Shown here in pieces: positions 19,633-29,340 of a stretch of 64,000 bases of DNA. This DNA comes from Corynebacterium kroppenstedtii DSM 44385. Its GTDB lineage: Bacteria > Actinomycetota > Actinomycetes > Mycobacteriales > Mycobacteriaceae. Every line of letters starts with the position of its first letter. Position 1 is the stretch's first letter. The translations under genes were made by a program, and so were the position numbers. The stretch spans positions 868,001-932,000 of the forward strand of contig NC_012704.1 of NCBI RefSeq assembly GCF_000023145.1, read 5' to 3'. Below the pieces are notes generated by a model. That model searched no databases. It worked only from the letters and a program-made list of their open reading frames with translations, and was not told where the DNA came from.

Positions 19633-19728
19633 GATCGCGTCGCCGTCGCTGACAAGCGGGTATGCGGCTGACCGGTAAAGAGTTTGCTGGCAGTCAAAGA
19701 ATGTGAGTAGCTGGAAAGGAATGGGCTG

Positions 19729-20481
19729 GTGATGGCTACCTACGACGAACGGAAAGCGGAGTTGTCGTCCCGCCTTGACGAGGTATCCCGTCGCATTGCA
19801 CGCGCAGCTGAGTCAGCAGGGCGAGATCCTAAAGATATTGAGCTACTGCCGGTCACAAAGTTTCACCCCTACGAGGACCTCCAGGCATTAGCGGATTGTG
19901 GGGTCACCGTGGTGGGTGAAAACCGTGAGCAGGAAGCACGCGATAAAGCCCGCCGGCTCGGCGAAGATGGGGTGGGTCTTCATATCGACATGATCGGCCA
20001 GGTGCAGTCGAAGAAGACTAATCACATTGCACGGTGGGCTCACCGGGTTCACACTGTTGATCGGCTCAAAATTGTTCATGGTCTTGATAACGGCATGAAG
20101 CGTGCGCTGGACGCGGGTGACCGTGTAAGCACACAGCACGAGAACGTCGATGAGCTCCCAGTTTTTATTCAATGGAGTGCCGACGGTGATCCGTCGCGAG
20201 GCGGAGCGAAGGAAGATGATCTCGATTCCCTCGCAGACGCCGTCAATTCGTCGCAGTATCTCACCCTTGAGGGGCTGATGGTGGTGCCGCCGCGGGATGA
20301 TGATTCAGCACAGGTCTTTGCCCGCGCTGCTGAATTATCTGAGGCCATTCGCCAGAAGCATGAAGGTCGCGGGGGTTTGTCGGCCGGGATGTCGGGCGAT
20401 CTGGAAAATGCGATTGCGGCCGGATCAACAGTTGTGCGTGTCGGAACAGCTATTCTTGGCTCTAGGCCAGTAACTTTGTGA
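19729..20481 (+). CDS. PLP homeostasis protein (YggS/PLPBP family)
   Basis: Single-domain alanine-racemase-fold protein of 250 residues that binds pyridoxal phosphate. The PLP lysine lies in ELLPVTKFHP, and the glycine/phosphate-binding C-terminal block SAGMSGDLENAIAAGSTVVRVGTAILG is complete. Members act in vitamin B6 homeostasis rather than catalysis. A GTG at 19729 and an ATG at 19732 both follow GGAAAGGA; I keep the GTG (8 nt). A short polar insertion near residue 150 (GDPSRGGAKEDDLD) is lineage-specific. It is placed in the ftsZ-sepF interval, as usual. Confidence 0.93.
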   Translation: MMATYDERKAELSSRLDEVSRRIARAAESAGRDPKDIELLPVTKFHPYEDLQALADCGVTVVGENREQEARDKARRLGEDGVGLHIDMIGQVQSKKTNHIARWAHRVHTVDRLKIVHGLDNGMKRALDAGDRVSTQHENVDELPVFIQWSADGDPSRGGAKEDDLDSLADAVNSSQYLTLEGLMVVPPRDDDSAQVFARAAELSEAIRQKHEGRGGLSAGMSGDLENAIAAGSTVVRVGTAILGSRPVTL

Positions 20482-20509
20482 GCATATCAACGGAGGAAGG
20501 ACTCTTACT

Positions 20510-21034
20510 ATGGCCGGCTCAATGGATAAAGTAAAAGAATTCTTCGGCCTTCAGCCTGTAGAAGACTATAAACGCGATAGTTATTATGACGATGATTACG
20601 AGGACTACGACGATTACGACGATCGCCCCGTAGAGCGTGAGCCCCACGCCGACTCTTATCCCCGCGATTCCTATGGCTATCGGTCGGGGAGTAGCTACGG
20701 TGGATCCCGTTATTACTCCTCGTCGACGCCGGAATCCCGGGGAACGACGACAGAGTCGCCTCGTGAGCCCGAGATTGTGCGGATAACCCTGGCCTCGTTC
20801 CGGCAAGCCCGCCAAATTGGGGAAGCGTTCCGCAATGGTGACATCGTCGTTTATGACGTATCGGCGATGGAAAAGTCCCAGGCGCAGCGTGTGGCCGACT
20901 TCGCTGCAGGGATTCAGATTGCGCTCGACGCGCGGACCGAGAAGCTTACTCCGCGCAAGTTTGCGCTGATTCCGAAAGGCGTCAGGCTGGACGACGAGCA
21001 GAAAGAGCAGCTGAAAGAGCCCGACTCTCTCTAA
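20510..21034 (+). CDS. sepF: Cell division protein SepF
   Basis: Z-ring membrane tether of 174 residues, the functional replacement for FtsA in actinobacteria. An N-terminal amphipathic start (MDKVKEFFGL) is followed by a Tyr/Asp-rich linker with many DDYED-type repeats. The globular SepF domain begins near residue 88 (EIVRITLASFRQARQIGEAFRNG) and ends with ALIPKGVRL. It dimerises and bundles FtsZ through the FtsZ C-terminal peptide. The ATG follows GGAGGAAGG by 9 nt, a strong site. Confidence 0.96.
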   Translation: MAGSMDKVKEFFGLQPVEDYKRDSYYDDDYEDYDDYDDRPVEREPHADSYPRDSYGYRSGSSYGGSRYYSSSTPESRGTTTESPREPEIVRITLASFRQARQIGEAFRNGDIVVYDVSAMEKSQAQRVADFAAGIQIALDARTEKLTPRKFALIPKGVRLDDEQKEQLKEPDSL

Positions 21035-21092
21035 GCCCCGTCCGTCCGGTACGCTGTATCGAAATTATTTGTTAATGCGGTAAAGGACACGT

Positions 21093-21398
21093 GTGACTGC
21101 TCTTTCGCTCACTATCTATACGATCGCGCGGATTTACTCTTTCATCCTGATCGTCAGGATCGTCGTTGAAATGATCGCCAGTTTCTCCCGGTCTTGGCGG
21201 CCTCCGCGGTGGTTTGCGTTGGCTGCGGAGCCTTTCTTTGTTGTCACAGACCCACCGGTCAAAGCTCTGAGAAAACTCATTCCTCCCCTCAACCTTGGGG
21301 GCGGCGTGGGCCTGGACCTATCAGTCCTCGTTTTGTTCTTCGCGCTGGAAGTTATTGCGATGGTATTCCGACCGACTGGTGTGTTCGGCTTGTACTAA
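21093..21398 (+). CDS. YggT family membrane protein
   Basis: Small membrane protein of 101 residues with two hydrophobic helices near residues 5-28 and 75-98 and the YggT family block VTDPPVKALRKLIPPL between them. It lies between sepF and wag31, its usual place in Gram-positive genomes, where it is linked to division or osmotic stress. The GTG at 21093 follows AAAGGA; a GTG two nt earlier is out of frame. Confidence 0.92.
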   Translation: MTALSLTIYTIARIYSFILIVRIVVEMIASFSRSWRPPRWFALAAEPFFVVTDPPVKALRKLIPPLNLGGGVGLDLSVLVLFFALEVIAMVFRPTGVFGLY

Positions 21399-21440
21399 TT
21401 CCGCGCGAGTGGCCCGCTTTTCGTGAAACTGGCGAAAAAA

Positions 21441-21473
21441 TTGGGACACTTGATACGCTATATGCGCTATAGT
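21441..21473 (+). promoter_or_regulatory. Probable wag31 promoter and palindrome
   Basis: The 343-nt gap 21399-21741 has no gene. TATAGT at 21468-21473 is a good -10 and TTGGGA at 21441-21446 a -35-like box, but the spacing (21 nt) is long. The palindrome CTATA-TGCGC-TATAG (21458-21472) overlaps the -10 and could be an operator. A leader of up to about 260 nt would precede wag31; I see no known riboswitch in it. Confidence 0.4.
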
Positions 21474-21741
21474 GCGGTAGACTAACGACGTTAATCGAAT
21501 ATTTTGGGGTCGCAGTAGATAGCAACGGCTAATCGGTAGTAGCTACGAGCTGCTGAGGTTGCCGGGGCTGTTGTGATCAGAACATTTCTCGGCGATGTAA
21601 CGTGTAAAGCGTTATCAATGAAGTTAAAATAGATCTCACAACTGCGTTTCCAGAGACAGATAGAAACTCGGGATGGTATCCGAGTCCACCGCGTGCGGTG
21701 GACGGCGGTTGGCGTTCCGTATGAAAGTGAAGGGAATTTCC

Positions 21742-22794
21742 ATGCAGCTGACTCCCGCTGATGTGCATAATGTAGCGTTCAGCAAGCCGCCGATCGGCAA
21801 GCGTGGCTACAACGAGGATGAGGTTGACCAGTTCCTCGACCTTGTCGAAGACACTCTCAGTGAGCTGCTTGATGAAAACTCTGAACTCAAGAGTGCCGTA
21901 GAAAGCAACTCGACAGAGTCTCGTGATGCTGCTTCATCTTCTGCAGCATCGGCACCAAGTGCTGGGTCCTCGGTTGATGAGGGCGCTCTCCGTGCGGAGA
22001 TTGAGAGCCAGGTTCGCAGTGAACTGGAACAGTCACTCCGCCGAGACATTGAGCAGAAAGTTCGCCAGAACCTTGAAGCTGAGTACGAAGCACGGTTGGT
22101 CGAGGCTCGCAAACAAGCCGAGGCCGATGCTCGCGCTCGCTTCGAGTCTGAGAAGCAAAGCCAGCCGCAACAGCCCGCGCAGGCTGCATCGTCGGTCCCC
22201 GGTACCGACAGCGAGACCGGCGAGGCCACGGCAGAGACTCACATGCAGGCAGCTCGCGTCCTAAGCTTGGCCCAGGAGATGGCGGATCGTCTCACCAACG
22301 ACGCCCGTCAGGAATCCCAGTCCATGCTGGATGAGGCTCGTACTGCAGCCAACAAGACCATTTCCGACGCTGACGAGTCCTCGAAGCGCACGCTGGCCGA
22401 TGCAGAGTCCCGCTCGACAAGCCAGCTCAACGACGCTAAGCAGAAGTCGGATTCCATGATCGCCGAGGCTCGCCAGAAGTCCGAGGCCATGGTGGCAGAT
22501 GCTAAGCAGAAGTCGGAGACAATGATTTCCGACGCCACCGCACAGTCGGAGGCTCAGGTCCGGTCGGCTCAGGAGAAGGCAGATCAGCTGCGTAGCGACG
22601 CCGAGCGTAAGCACGCAGAGATCATGACCACCGTGAAGAAGCAGCAGGAAGCTCTGGAGGCTCGTATCGAAGAGCTCCGTACCTTCGAGCGCGAATACCG
22701 TACCCGCCTGAAGACCTTCCTCGAATCTCAGCTGGAGGATTTGAACTCACGTGGTTCTGCGGCACCCGCCGGCCAGCTCGAGTCCAATGACTAG
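21742..22794 (+). CDS. wag31: Polar growth protein Wag31 (DivIVA)
   Basis: DivIVA homologue of 350 residues that marks the poles and directs tip elongation. The N-terminal lipid-binding domain is classic: [34 protein letters not shown] Ser/Ala linker separates it from the coiled-coil region. Residues 187-296 form ten consecutive 11-residue (hendecad) repeats such as [11 protein letters not shown], followed by the tetramerisation end [22 protein letters not shown]. The ATG at 21742 follows AAGGGA by 6 nt; the longer frame from 21673 lacks family similarity. A terminator follows. Confidence 0.97.
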   Translation: MQLTPADVHNVAFSKPPIGKRGYNEDEVDQFLDLVEDTLSELLDENSELKSAVESNSTESRDAASSSAASAPSAGSSVDEGALRAEIESQVRSELEQSLRRDIEQKVRQNLEAEYEARLVEARKQAEADARARFESEKQSQPQQPAQAASSVPGTDSETGEATAETHMQAARVLSLAQEMADRLTNDARQESQSMLDEARTAANKTISDADESSKRTLADAESRSTSQLNDAKQKSDSMIAEARQKSEAMVADAKQKSETMISDATAQSEAQVRSAQEKADQLRSDAERKHAEIMTTVKKQQEALEARIEELRTFEREYRTRLKTFLESQLEDLNSRGSAAPAGQLESND

Positions 22795-22815
22795 GTAGTT
22801 CCCTTCGTTTTATCG

Positions 22816-22855
22816 ACCCACTGCGGGCTAGTTTCCCGCGGTGGGTTAATTTTTG
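22816..22855 (+). terminator. Rho-independent terminator ending the dcw/wag31 region
   Basis: ACCCACTGCGGG (22816-22827) pairs with CCCGCGGTGGGT (22835-22846), with one T-G pair and a 7-nt loop, followed by TAATTTTT. It closes the wag31 transcription unit 21 nt after the stop. Confidence 0.9.
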
Positions 22856-22900
22856 TCTTATTTGGATTTGCTAGGCTGGTGACAAACAAAGGATGTGGTT

Positions 22901-23095
22901 ATGACCGTATTAGCTCTGCTTCTAGCCGTTGTGGCTTTTGCCTTTCTCGTTCTTGCCCTGGTGTTGGCATCAAAAGCGTGGGCAATAGCCTGCATCGTGG
23001 TAGGAGCTATAGGAGTTCTTATCGTCATCATCGATATCATCGTTAAACGGAAAGAGCGAGCTGGGAAGAGCGGTAAATCCGTGAATGGGGAATAA
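22901..23095 (+). CDS. Small two-helix membrane protein
   Basis: A 64-residue protein that is almost wholly hydrophobic for residues 2-48, forming two transmembrane helices, and ends with a Lys/Arg/Gly/Ser tail. The ATG at 22901 follows AAAGGA by 7 nt; the GTG at 22895 lies too close to that site. I do not recognise a function. It sits between the wag31 terminator and the ileS leader, the position of a similar small protein in other corynebacteria. Confidence 0.75.
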   Translation: MTVLALLLAVVAFAFLVLALVLASKAWAIACIVVGAIGVLIVIIDIIVKRKERAGKSGKSVNGE

Positions 23096-23143
23096 TGAAC
23101 GCGCGTTCCCGGTTGTAAATTTTTAGCATCATCGATAATCCCG

Positions 23144-23149
23144 TATAGT
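23144..23149 (+). promoter_or_regulatory. -10 box of the ileS leader promoter
   Basis: TATAGT lies about 11 nt before the first helix of the T-box leader, so transcription would start near 23155. The -35 side (TTTTAG at 23121-23126, 17 nt away) is weak. Confidence 0.55.
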
Positions 23150-23154
23150 TTTGT

Positions 23155-23495
23155 TCGTCCGCTATGATCCGGCTATCTCCGGGGAGCGACTCGGAAGAAC
23201 AGACACCAGAACTGCACTGTGGCGGCGATGCCCGTAATAGTGCGGATGAGGTGCCCCAGTAGAACCGAGCGGTTCGGCACCGTCACCGTCGTTAATGAGT
23301 GGGATATGGTCCGTGCTCCGTTCCAGTGGTGATCGAAGCAGCGTAAGGCCATATCCAATCAGGGTGGTACCGCGCGTGAGCGTCCCTGGCCGAGCAATGC
23401 TGAGCTCGATGAAGCGCGGTTCGCCTTCCACAGGTATCCGTGCCATCGGCTCCGCTACGTCATTCGTTGTTATGACAGCCTAGATAAGAGGAGCC
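23155..23495 (+). ncRNA. T-box riboswitch leader of ileS (translational type)
   Basis: The conserved T-box sequence AGGGTGGTACCGCG is at 23361-23374, directly upstream of the isoleucyl-tRNA synthetase gene. A short stem I can be drawn near 23156-23190 (CGCT/AGCG below, CCGG/CCGG above), leaving an internal loop with an ATC triplet at 23167-23169, a fitting isoleucine specifier. GGCTCC (23448-23453) can pair with GGAGCC (23490-23495) at the ribosome binding site, and there is no T-tract. Both points favour control of translation initiation, as known for actinobacterial ileS T-boxes with ultrashort stem I. The exact fold is my inference. Confidence 0.88.
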
Positions 23496-23498
23496 AGG

Positions 23499-26400
23499 GT
23501 GACCGATAACATGTCGACGTCGGAGACAAAATCTGATTCTCCCAGGAACCCGGAGGATGCGACTCCTGCGGGTGGCGCATACCCGCGTGTCGATCTTGCA
23601 GAAGGATCTACGCGCTTTGCCGATATGGAACCCAAGGTGTTGGATTTTTGGAAGAAAGATCGCACCTTTGAAGAATCAATTATCCAGCGCGATGGCGCCC
23701 CAGAGTATGTGTTCTACGACGGCCCTCCCTTCGCAAATGGTTTGCCCCACTACGGGCACTTGCTCACCGGGTACGTCAAGGACATCATCCCCCGGTATCA
23801 AACGATGCGTGGCAAGAAAGTTGCCCGCGTCTTTGGGTGGGACTGCCACGGTCTTCCTGCCGAGCTTGAGGCAGAAAAGCAGCTAGGCATCAAGGACAAA
23901 GGCGAAATCGAGTCGATGGGGCTCGAAGCCTTTAATGACTACTGCGCGAAGTCCGTCCTTCGCTACACCGAGGAATGGAAGGCGTACGTCACCCGGCAAG
24001 CTCGGTGGGTTGATTTCGAGCATGGCTACAAAACCATGAACCTCGACTTCATGGAGTCTGTGATGTGGGCCTTCAAGACTCTCTACGACAAAGGGCTCAT
24101 CTATCAGGGGTTCCGCGTCCTTCCGTACTCGTGGGCAGAGCACACGCCATTGTCGAATCAGGAGACTCGTCTCGACGATTCGTACAAGCTGCGTCAAGAC
24201 CCCACCGTTACGGTGGCATTCCCGATCACCGGGGTGAAAGAGGGGACTAGTGCCGACGACAGTCTGGTCGGCGCCTTGGCCCTTGCCTGGACGACGACGC
24301 CGTGGACGCTGCCGTCGAACTTGGCGCTGGCTGTTAATCCGAACGTGACCTACGTCGAGGTTGAGGTCGGCAGCACCGGGCTTGACGAGTTCAAAGGTCA
24401 ACGCGTTCTGCTAGCCGAAGACCTCGTCGGCGCCTACAAGAAAGAACTGGGTAAGGACTATAAAGTCCTCTCCACTCACCCGGGGAGCGACCTCGTCGGC
24501 CTGACCTATGAGCCGATCTTCGATTACTTCAAAGATAATCCGAATTCGTTCCAGATCCTCCCGGCGGATTACGTCACGACGGAAGATGGTACGGGTATCG
24601 TCCACCAGGCCCCGGCTTTTGGTGAAGACGATATGAACACGACGAACCAGTTTGATATCCCGCTGGTTATCCCCGTGGATGCTGACGGGAAGTTCACGTC
24701 TGAGGTCCCGGATTATGAAGGCCAACTGGTCTTTGATGCGAACAAGCAGATCATCAAGGATTTGAAGAAGGCCAAGCGTATCGTGCGCCACCAGACGATC
24801 GAGCACTCGTATCCGCACTCATGGCGGTCGGGCCAGCCACTGATCTACATGGCGTTACCGTCGTGGTTTGTGTCGGTGACGAAGTTCCGCGACCGCATGG
24901 TTGAGCTCAACCACGACCAAGTTGAGTGGCTCCCGGAGCATATTCGCGACGGGCAGTTCGGGAAGTGGCTCGAAGGCGCCCGCGATTGGAACATCTCCCG
25001 AAATCGGTACTGGGGCTCACCCATCCCCGTATGGGTCTCTGATAACCCGGAGTATCCGCGTGTCGACGTCTACGGTTCGCTTGACGAACTCGAGCGAGAT
25101 TTTGGGACACGTCCCGAGTCGCTTCACCGCCCCTACATCGACGAGCTGACTCGCCCCAACCCGGACGATCCGACGGGCAAGTCGACGATGCACCGCGTGC
25201 CAGAAGTTCTCGACTGCTGGTTTGAGTCGGGGTCGATGCCGTTTGCTCAGGTTCATTACCCCTTTGAGAACCAGGAATGGTTTGAAAAGCATGCTCCGGC
25301 GGATTTCGTGGTGGAATACTCCGGCCAGACGCGCGGATGGTTCTACACGATGCACGTGTTGGCAACAGCGCTGTTTGATCGGCCAGCGTTCAAACGCGTC
25401 GTCGCCCACGGAATTGTCCTGGGTAATGACGGTTTGAAGATGTCCAAATCGAAGGGCAATTATCCGAACGTCAACGAAGTGTTCGACCGCGACGGGTCGG
25501 ATGCGATGCGCTGGTTCTTGATGTCGTCGCCGATCCTTCGCGGCGGAAACCTGATCGTCACCGAGGAAGGCATCCGTGAGGGCGTGCGCCAGGCGATGCT
25601 CCCAATGTGGAACGCGTATTCGTTCCTTGCTCTGTACGCCTCGAAACCGGCGGAGTGGTCGACGTCGTCGACGAATGTCCTGGACCGGTATATCCTCGCT
25701 AAATTGCACGACACTATCGACGAAGTCACGAAGGCTTTAGACGATACTGACGTTGCGCGCGCGACGGATGAGGTGCGCTGGTTCTGCGATGCGCTGACAA
25801 ACTGGTATGTGCGTCGGTCACGTGATCGTTTCTGGGCTGGGGACACGGTCAAGCCGGAAGCCTTTAATACGCTGTATACGGTGCTGGAAACGTTGACTCG
25901 TGTGACTGCACCCCTGTTGCCGATGCTCTCGGAGGTGCTGTGGCGTGCCCTGAATGGTGGGCGTTCGGTGCACCTGGCTGATTGGCCTTCGTCTGATGCC
26001 ATCCCGTCAGATCCTGACTTGGTCAAGGCGATGGATGGTGTGCGGTCCGCGTGCTCGGCTGCGTCGTCGTTGCGGAAGGCTCATCACTTGCGGAACCGGT
26101 TGCCCTTGCTGTCGGTGACCGTGGCGATGCCTCATTCGTCGTCCTTGGAGCCATTTGCGGACATCATTCGCGATGAAGTCAATGTCAAGGATGTTATCTT
26201 GACTGACGATGTTAATTCCGTGGGACGCTTTGAAGCTGTTGTCAATGCTCGCGTTGCCGGCCCCCGTCTAGGCAAGGATGTCCAGAAGGCGATTAAGGCA
26301 GTGAAGGCGGGTGACTACACCGTTGACGGAGACGTTCTTCGTGCCGACGATATTGACCTCAAGCCCGAGGAATTCACGCGTCGTCTTGTTGCGGTGAACC

Positions 26401-26753
26401 CAGACACGACTGCTGAAATCGAAGGAACTGAGGGCCTGGTTGTCATCGACACCACGATGACGCCGGAGCTCGAGGTTGAAGGCTGGGCGGCCGACCGGAT
26501 TCGCGGAATTCAGGAGGCCCGCAAACAGGCAGGGCTGAACGTCTCTGACCGCATCGCGTTGACGATGTACGTCCCCGACGACAAGGTCGATATGGTGAAG
26601 TCCCAGAAGGACACCATCGCCTCCGAGGTTTTGGCGACCTCGGTCGAGATCAAGGCCGCAGCGGAGGCTCCGTCTGAGGCCACAGACCTGTCGGATGGCT
26701 GCTTTGCCTCGGTGGCAGTTGATCTTCGACGCGACAACTCCGACGCGTCATAA
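23499..26753 (+). CDS. ileS: Isoleucyl-tRNA synthetase
   Basis: Class I aminoacyl-tRNA synthetase of 1084 residues that charges tRNA-Ile. The HIGH-type motif is P83-H-Y-G-H87 and the KMSKS loop is K647-M-S-K-S651. The editing domain contains the expected [10 protein letters not shown] and [15 protein letters not shown]. The anticodon-binding domain follows, with [12 protein letters not shown]. This is the longer, eukaryotic-like IleRS type common in actinobacteria. The GTG at 23499 has AGAGGAG 5 nt upstream, the site the T-box leader would mask; an ATG at 23511 is the alternative. Confidence 0.98.
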   Translation: MTDNMSTSETKSDSPRNPEDATPAGGAYPRVDLAEGSTRFADMEPKVLDFWKKDRTFEESIIQRDGAPEYVFYDGPPFANGLPHYGHLLTGYVKDIIPRYQTMRGKKVARVFGWDCHGLPAELEAEKQLGIKDKGEIESMGLEAFNDYCAKSVLRYTEEWKAYVTRQARWVDFEHGYKTMNLDFMESVMWAFKTLYDKGLIYQGFRVLPYSWAEHTPLSNQETRLDDSYKLRQDPTVTVAFPITGVKEGTSADDSLVGALALAWTTTPWTLPSNLALAVNPNVTYVEVEVGSTGLDEFKGQRVLLAEDLVGAYKKELGKDYKVLSTHPGSDLVGLTYEPIFDYFKDNPNSFQILPADYVTTEDGTGIVHQAPAFGEDDMNTTNQFDIPLVIPVDADGKFTSEVPDYEGQLVFDANKQIIKDLKKAKRIVRHQTIEHSYPHSWRSGQPLIYMALPSWFVSVTKFRDRMVELNHDQVEWLPEHIRDGQFGKWLEGARDWNISRNRYWGSPIPVWVSDNPEYPRVDVYGSLDELERDFGTRPESLHRPYIDELTRPNPDDPTGKSTMHRVPEVLDCWFESGSMPFAQVHYPFENQEWFEKHAPADFVVEYSGQTRGWFYTMHVLATALFDRPAFKRVVAHGIVLGNDGLKMSKSKGNYPNVNEVFDRDGSDAMRWFLMSSPILRGGNLIVTEEGIREGVRQAMLPMWNAYSFLALYASKPAEWSTSSTNVLDRYILAKLHDTIDEVTKALDDTDVARATDEVRWFCDALTNWYVRRSRDRFWAGDTVKPEAFNTLYTVLETLTRVTAPLLPMLSEVLWRALNGGRSVHLADWPSSDAIPSDPDLVKAMDGVRSACSAASSLRKAHHLRNRLPLLSVTVAMPHSSSLEPFADIIRDEVNVKDVILTDDVNSVGRFEAVVNARVAGPRLGKDVQKAIKAVKAGDYTVDGDVLRADDIDLKPEEFTRRLVAVNPDTTAEIEGTEGLVVIDTTMTPELEVEGWAADRIRGIQEARKQAGLNVSDRIALTMYVPDDKVDMVKSQKDTIASEVLATSVEIKAAAEAPSEATDLSDGCFASVAVDLRRDNSDAS

Positions 26754-26825
26754 CGGCGACGGGCATAAGAGCGCTCTCATACCGGGCGAGTGGTTTTAGT
26801 CAGAAAGGATGACATCTGTAGAGAT

Positions 26826-28328
26826 ATGGCGAACACCACGCACGACGATGCCAGCCAGCATCGGTGGGTTCTCCATATCGACATGGATGCCTTCTTTGCC
26901 TCGTGTGAGCAATTAACCCGCCCGACCCTGCGTGGCCGCCCGGTATTAGTGGGCGGAGTGTCCGGTCGTGGCGTCGTCGCCGGAGCCTCCTATGAAGCCC
27001 GCGTGTTCGGTGTCCATTCTGCGATGCCCATGATGCGTGCCCGTCGCTTAGTCGGGTACGCCGGGATCACCGTGAGGCCGCGTTTTGATGTCTATAAAAC
27101 CGCGTCTCGACGGGTCATGGAGATTCTTCGTGAAGAAGCCGGGCTGATTGAGCAGCTCAGCGTGGACGAAGCCTTCATGGAGCCGGACGAACTCAGTGGC
27201 GCCACTCCCGATGGAGTGCGCAAATGGGCTGGACATCTAAGGAAGCGCATTAGGGAGGAAACCGGGCTGCCGTCGTCGGTGGGAGCCGGAGCTGGGAAAC
27301 AATTCGCCAAGATAGGGTCGGGTTTGGCCAAGCCCGATGGAACCTTTGTCATTCCGGTGCAGGACCAGCACGCTATTCTCGATCCGCTGCCGGTGCGAAA
27401 GCTGTGGGGAATTGGCCCGGTAGCGGAAGCTAAATTGGCCGACATTGGGGTGAGGACGATCGAGCAATTCGCCCGTATGTCCAGAACCGATGTGGAAATG
27501 GCGTTGGGGAAGACGAATGGGCCAGCCTTGTGGCTGCTTGCTCAGGGGCATGATCCACGCCCTGTTGCGCCGCGGGCGGAAGCGAAGCAAGTGTCGTCGG
27601 AATCGACGTTCAGCGACGACGTCACCACCTTGGATGGGGTGGACGAAGGCATACGTGCGGCCTTGACGAAGGCTCACCGTCGCCTCATGAATGATGGTCG
27701 TGGGGCGCGCACGGTGACGGTGAAGCTCAAGCGTGCTGATTTCGAGCGGCACACGCGGTCAGAAACACTTCCTTTTTCGACGACGGATTGGGACGTGCTG
27801 TACCGCGTTGCCAGCCGCCTCGCGGCCGATCCTGCTGTTTTTGGTGCTGTTCGCCTGGTTGGAGTGTCTCTCTCAGGGCTGGAATCTGCTCGCCAGGAAG
27901 CATTGTTTCCGGATCTCGATCCGTCACAAGGGGCGGACTACCGAGCCCTTACGGAGGCTGATAGTGATTTCGAGGCGGGAGTTGTGTCAGCGGCGAATAC
28001 TCCGACGGCGTCCGTCGATAGTGACGAACTTGCGAACGCTTCGACGGAAGCGGATGCGGAGCAACCTGAGTTCGATGGTGCTCCGACGGATGCGTCCCAC
28101 ACGGAAACATCTGTGTGGCCTGCGACGATCGATGTTTACCATCCTAAGTACGGCCACGGGTGGGTACAAGGTTCGGGACACGGCGTGGTGAGTGTTCGGT
28201 TCGAAACGCGCACGACGGGGAAAGGGCTAGTACGAAGCTTTCCGGTCGATACGCCGGAGCTCATTCCTGCAGATCCCATCGATAGCCTTGAGTGGGGCGA
28301 CTGGCTAGGGCTAGTTCACGGTGAATGA
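26826..28328 (+). CDS. dinB: DNA polymerase IV (Y family)
   Basis: Translesion polymerase of 500 residues. The palm begins at VLHIDMDAFFASCEQ and has the second catalytic motif LSVDEAFMEP; both metal-binding acidic residues are present. The GSG and helix-hairpin-helix segment (LPVRKLWGIGPVAEAKL) and little-finger domain follow. After about residue 370 comes an acidic linker, then a C-terminal block with YHPKYGHGWVQGSGHGVVSVRFETR, characteristic of mycobacterial and corynebacterial DinB1. The start is uncertain: the ATG at 26826 or the GTG at 26790, neither with a strong ribosome site. The stop abuts convergent ansA with no gap. Confidence 0.94.
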   Translation: MANTTHDDASQHRWVLHIDMDAFFASCEQLTRPTLRGRPVLVGGVSGRGVVAGASYEARVFGVHSAMPMMRARRLVGYAGITVRPRFDVYKTASRRVMEILREEAGLIEQLSVDEAFMEPDELSGATPDGVRKWAGHLRKRIREETGLPSSVGAGAGKQFAKIGSGLAKPDGTFVIPVQDQHAILDPLPVRKLWGIGPVAEAKLADIGVRTIEQFARMSRTDVEMALGKTNGPALWLLAQGHDPRPVAPRAEAKQVSSESTFSDDVTTLDGVDEGIRAALTKAHRRLMNDGRGARTVTVKLKRADFERHTRSETLPFSTTDWDVLYRVASRLAADPAVFGAVRLVGVSLSGLESARQEALFPDLDPSQGADYRALTEADSDFEAGVVSAANTPTASVDSDELANASTEADAEQPEFDGAPTDASHTETSVWPATIDVYHPKYGHGWVQGSGHGVVSVRFETRTTGKGLVRSFPVDTPELIPADPIDSLEWGDWLGLVHGE

Positions 28329-29330
28329 TCACACGTCAAATAGCGTTTGCGGATGAACCTCAGCGTCAATGGCCGCAGCAAGGATAATTCGCGCCTGGCC
28401 AGCATGAACGCACCCGGCACCGATAACGCCCTGCCGAGAGAGAGTCAGTCCACCTCCGTCGCCACCGTATAGGGGATTGACGTTTCCTCGCGGGACGCGG
28501 CTTGCCATCACGATGGGAATTCCTTGTTTCAGCGCGGACGTGATCGCCGTCGCTAAGGCGTCGCCGACATTTCCCGCGCCCATGCCCTCGATAACGAGTC
28601 CCTCGGTGCCGGCGTCGATAGCCGCGTTCAACAGGGTGGCGTCGGCTCCAGGGTATGCCGGGATGATGTCGACGCGATGCCCTGCGAATGTGACCTTGGG
28701 CAACGGGCGCGGCCGCGGTGGTTCATCGGGTGCGTTGGTCGCAAAAGCAAGCGGATCGGATGTGTGCCATTTCACCGCTCCACGTGCGGGAATGACCGCA
28801 TGTCCGAAGACGATCAGCACTCCAATGTCGCGAGCAGAATTATCTGTTGCGATGACAATTGACTCGAACAAGTTTCCGGGCCCGTCGGCCTCCGGGTGGT
28901 CGGCGGGCCGTTGTGCACCAGTGAAGATGACCGGACGGGAATCATTATGGACAATGTCAGCCGCGATGGCTGATTCCTCCATCGAGTCGGTTCCGTGCGT
29001 GACGACGACACCGGTGACCTCAGGATCGCTGAGGACCTCTTTAATAGCCGCGTTGATGGTGTCGTAATCGTCGAATGTGATTGAGGAGCTGTCGAGCTGC
29101 GATATATCGCGCGCTTCGACGATGACGTTGCCCTCAAAGCGTTGAACTACCGGATCAACGAGTTGTTGTGTCGACAAGGTTGGCACTAGTGCCCCGGACG
29201 AGTCATGGGTGCAGGAAATTGTGCCCCCGGTGCCGAGGACAACGATGCGCGGGGGCGTGGCAGAGGGCTGAGCGGAGGTCTCCTGCTGTGACGCGGTGGC
29301 ATCGTCTGGTTTGGTCGCTGAAAATGTCAT
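28329..29330 (-). CDS. ansA: L-asparaginase (type I/II)
   Basis: Asparaginase of 333 residues, hydrolysing asparagine to aspartate and ammonia. Both catalytic threonine motifs are present: VLGTGGTISC near residue 32 and VVTHGTDSMEESA. No signal peptide is visible; the first 27 residues are a Ser/Thr/Gln-rich extension. It is convergent with dinB and starts 10 nt after the lipoprotein gene. A TAGGTT hexamer lies 7 nt before the ATG and overlaps the upstream stop, so a leaderless transcript is possible, as is co-transcription with the lipoprotein. Confidence 0.94.
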   Translation of the reverse strand: MTFSATKPDDATASQQETSAQPSATPPRIVVLGTGGTISCTHDSSGALVPTLSTQQLVDPVVQRFEGNVIVEARDISQLDSSSITFDDYDTINAAIKEVLSDPEVTGVVVTHGTDSMEESAIAADIVHNDSRPVIFTGAQRPADHPEADGPGNLFESIVIATDNSARDIGVLIVFGHAVIPARGAVKWHTSDPLAFATNAPDEPPRPRPLPKVTFAGHRVDIIPAYPGADATLLNAAIDAGTEGLVIEGMGAGNVGDALATAITSALKQGIPIVMASRVPRGNVNPLYGGDGGGLTLSRQGVIGAGCVHAGQARIILAAAIDAEVHPQTLFDV

Positions 29331-29340
29331 GATGGGTAAC

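Noticed and set aside
23162-23483. Short frames on both strands in the ileS leader
   Set aside because: The T-box core and specifier explain the region as structured RNA; the frames lack ribosome sites.
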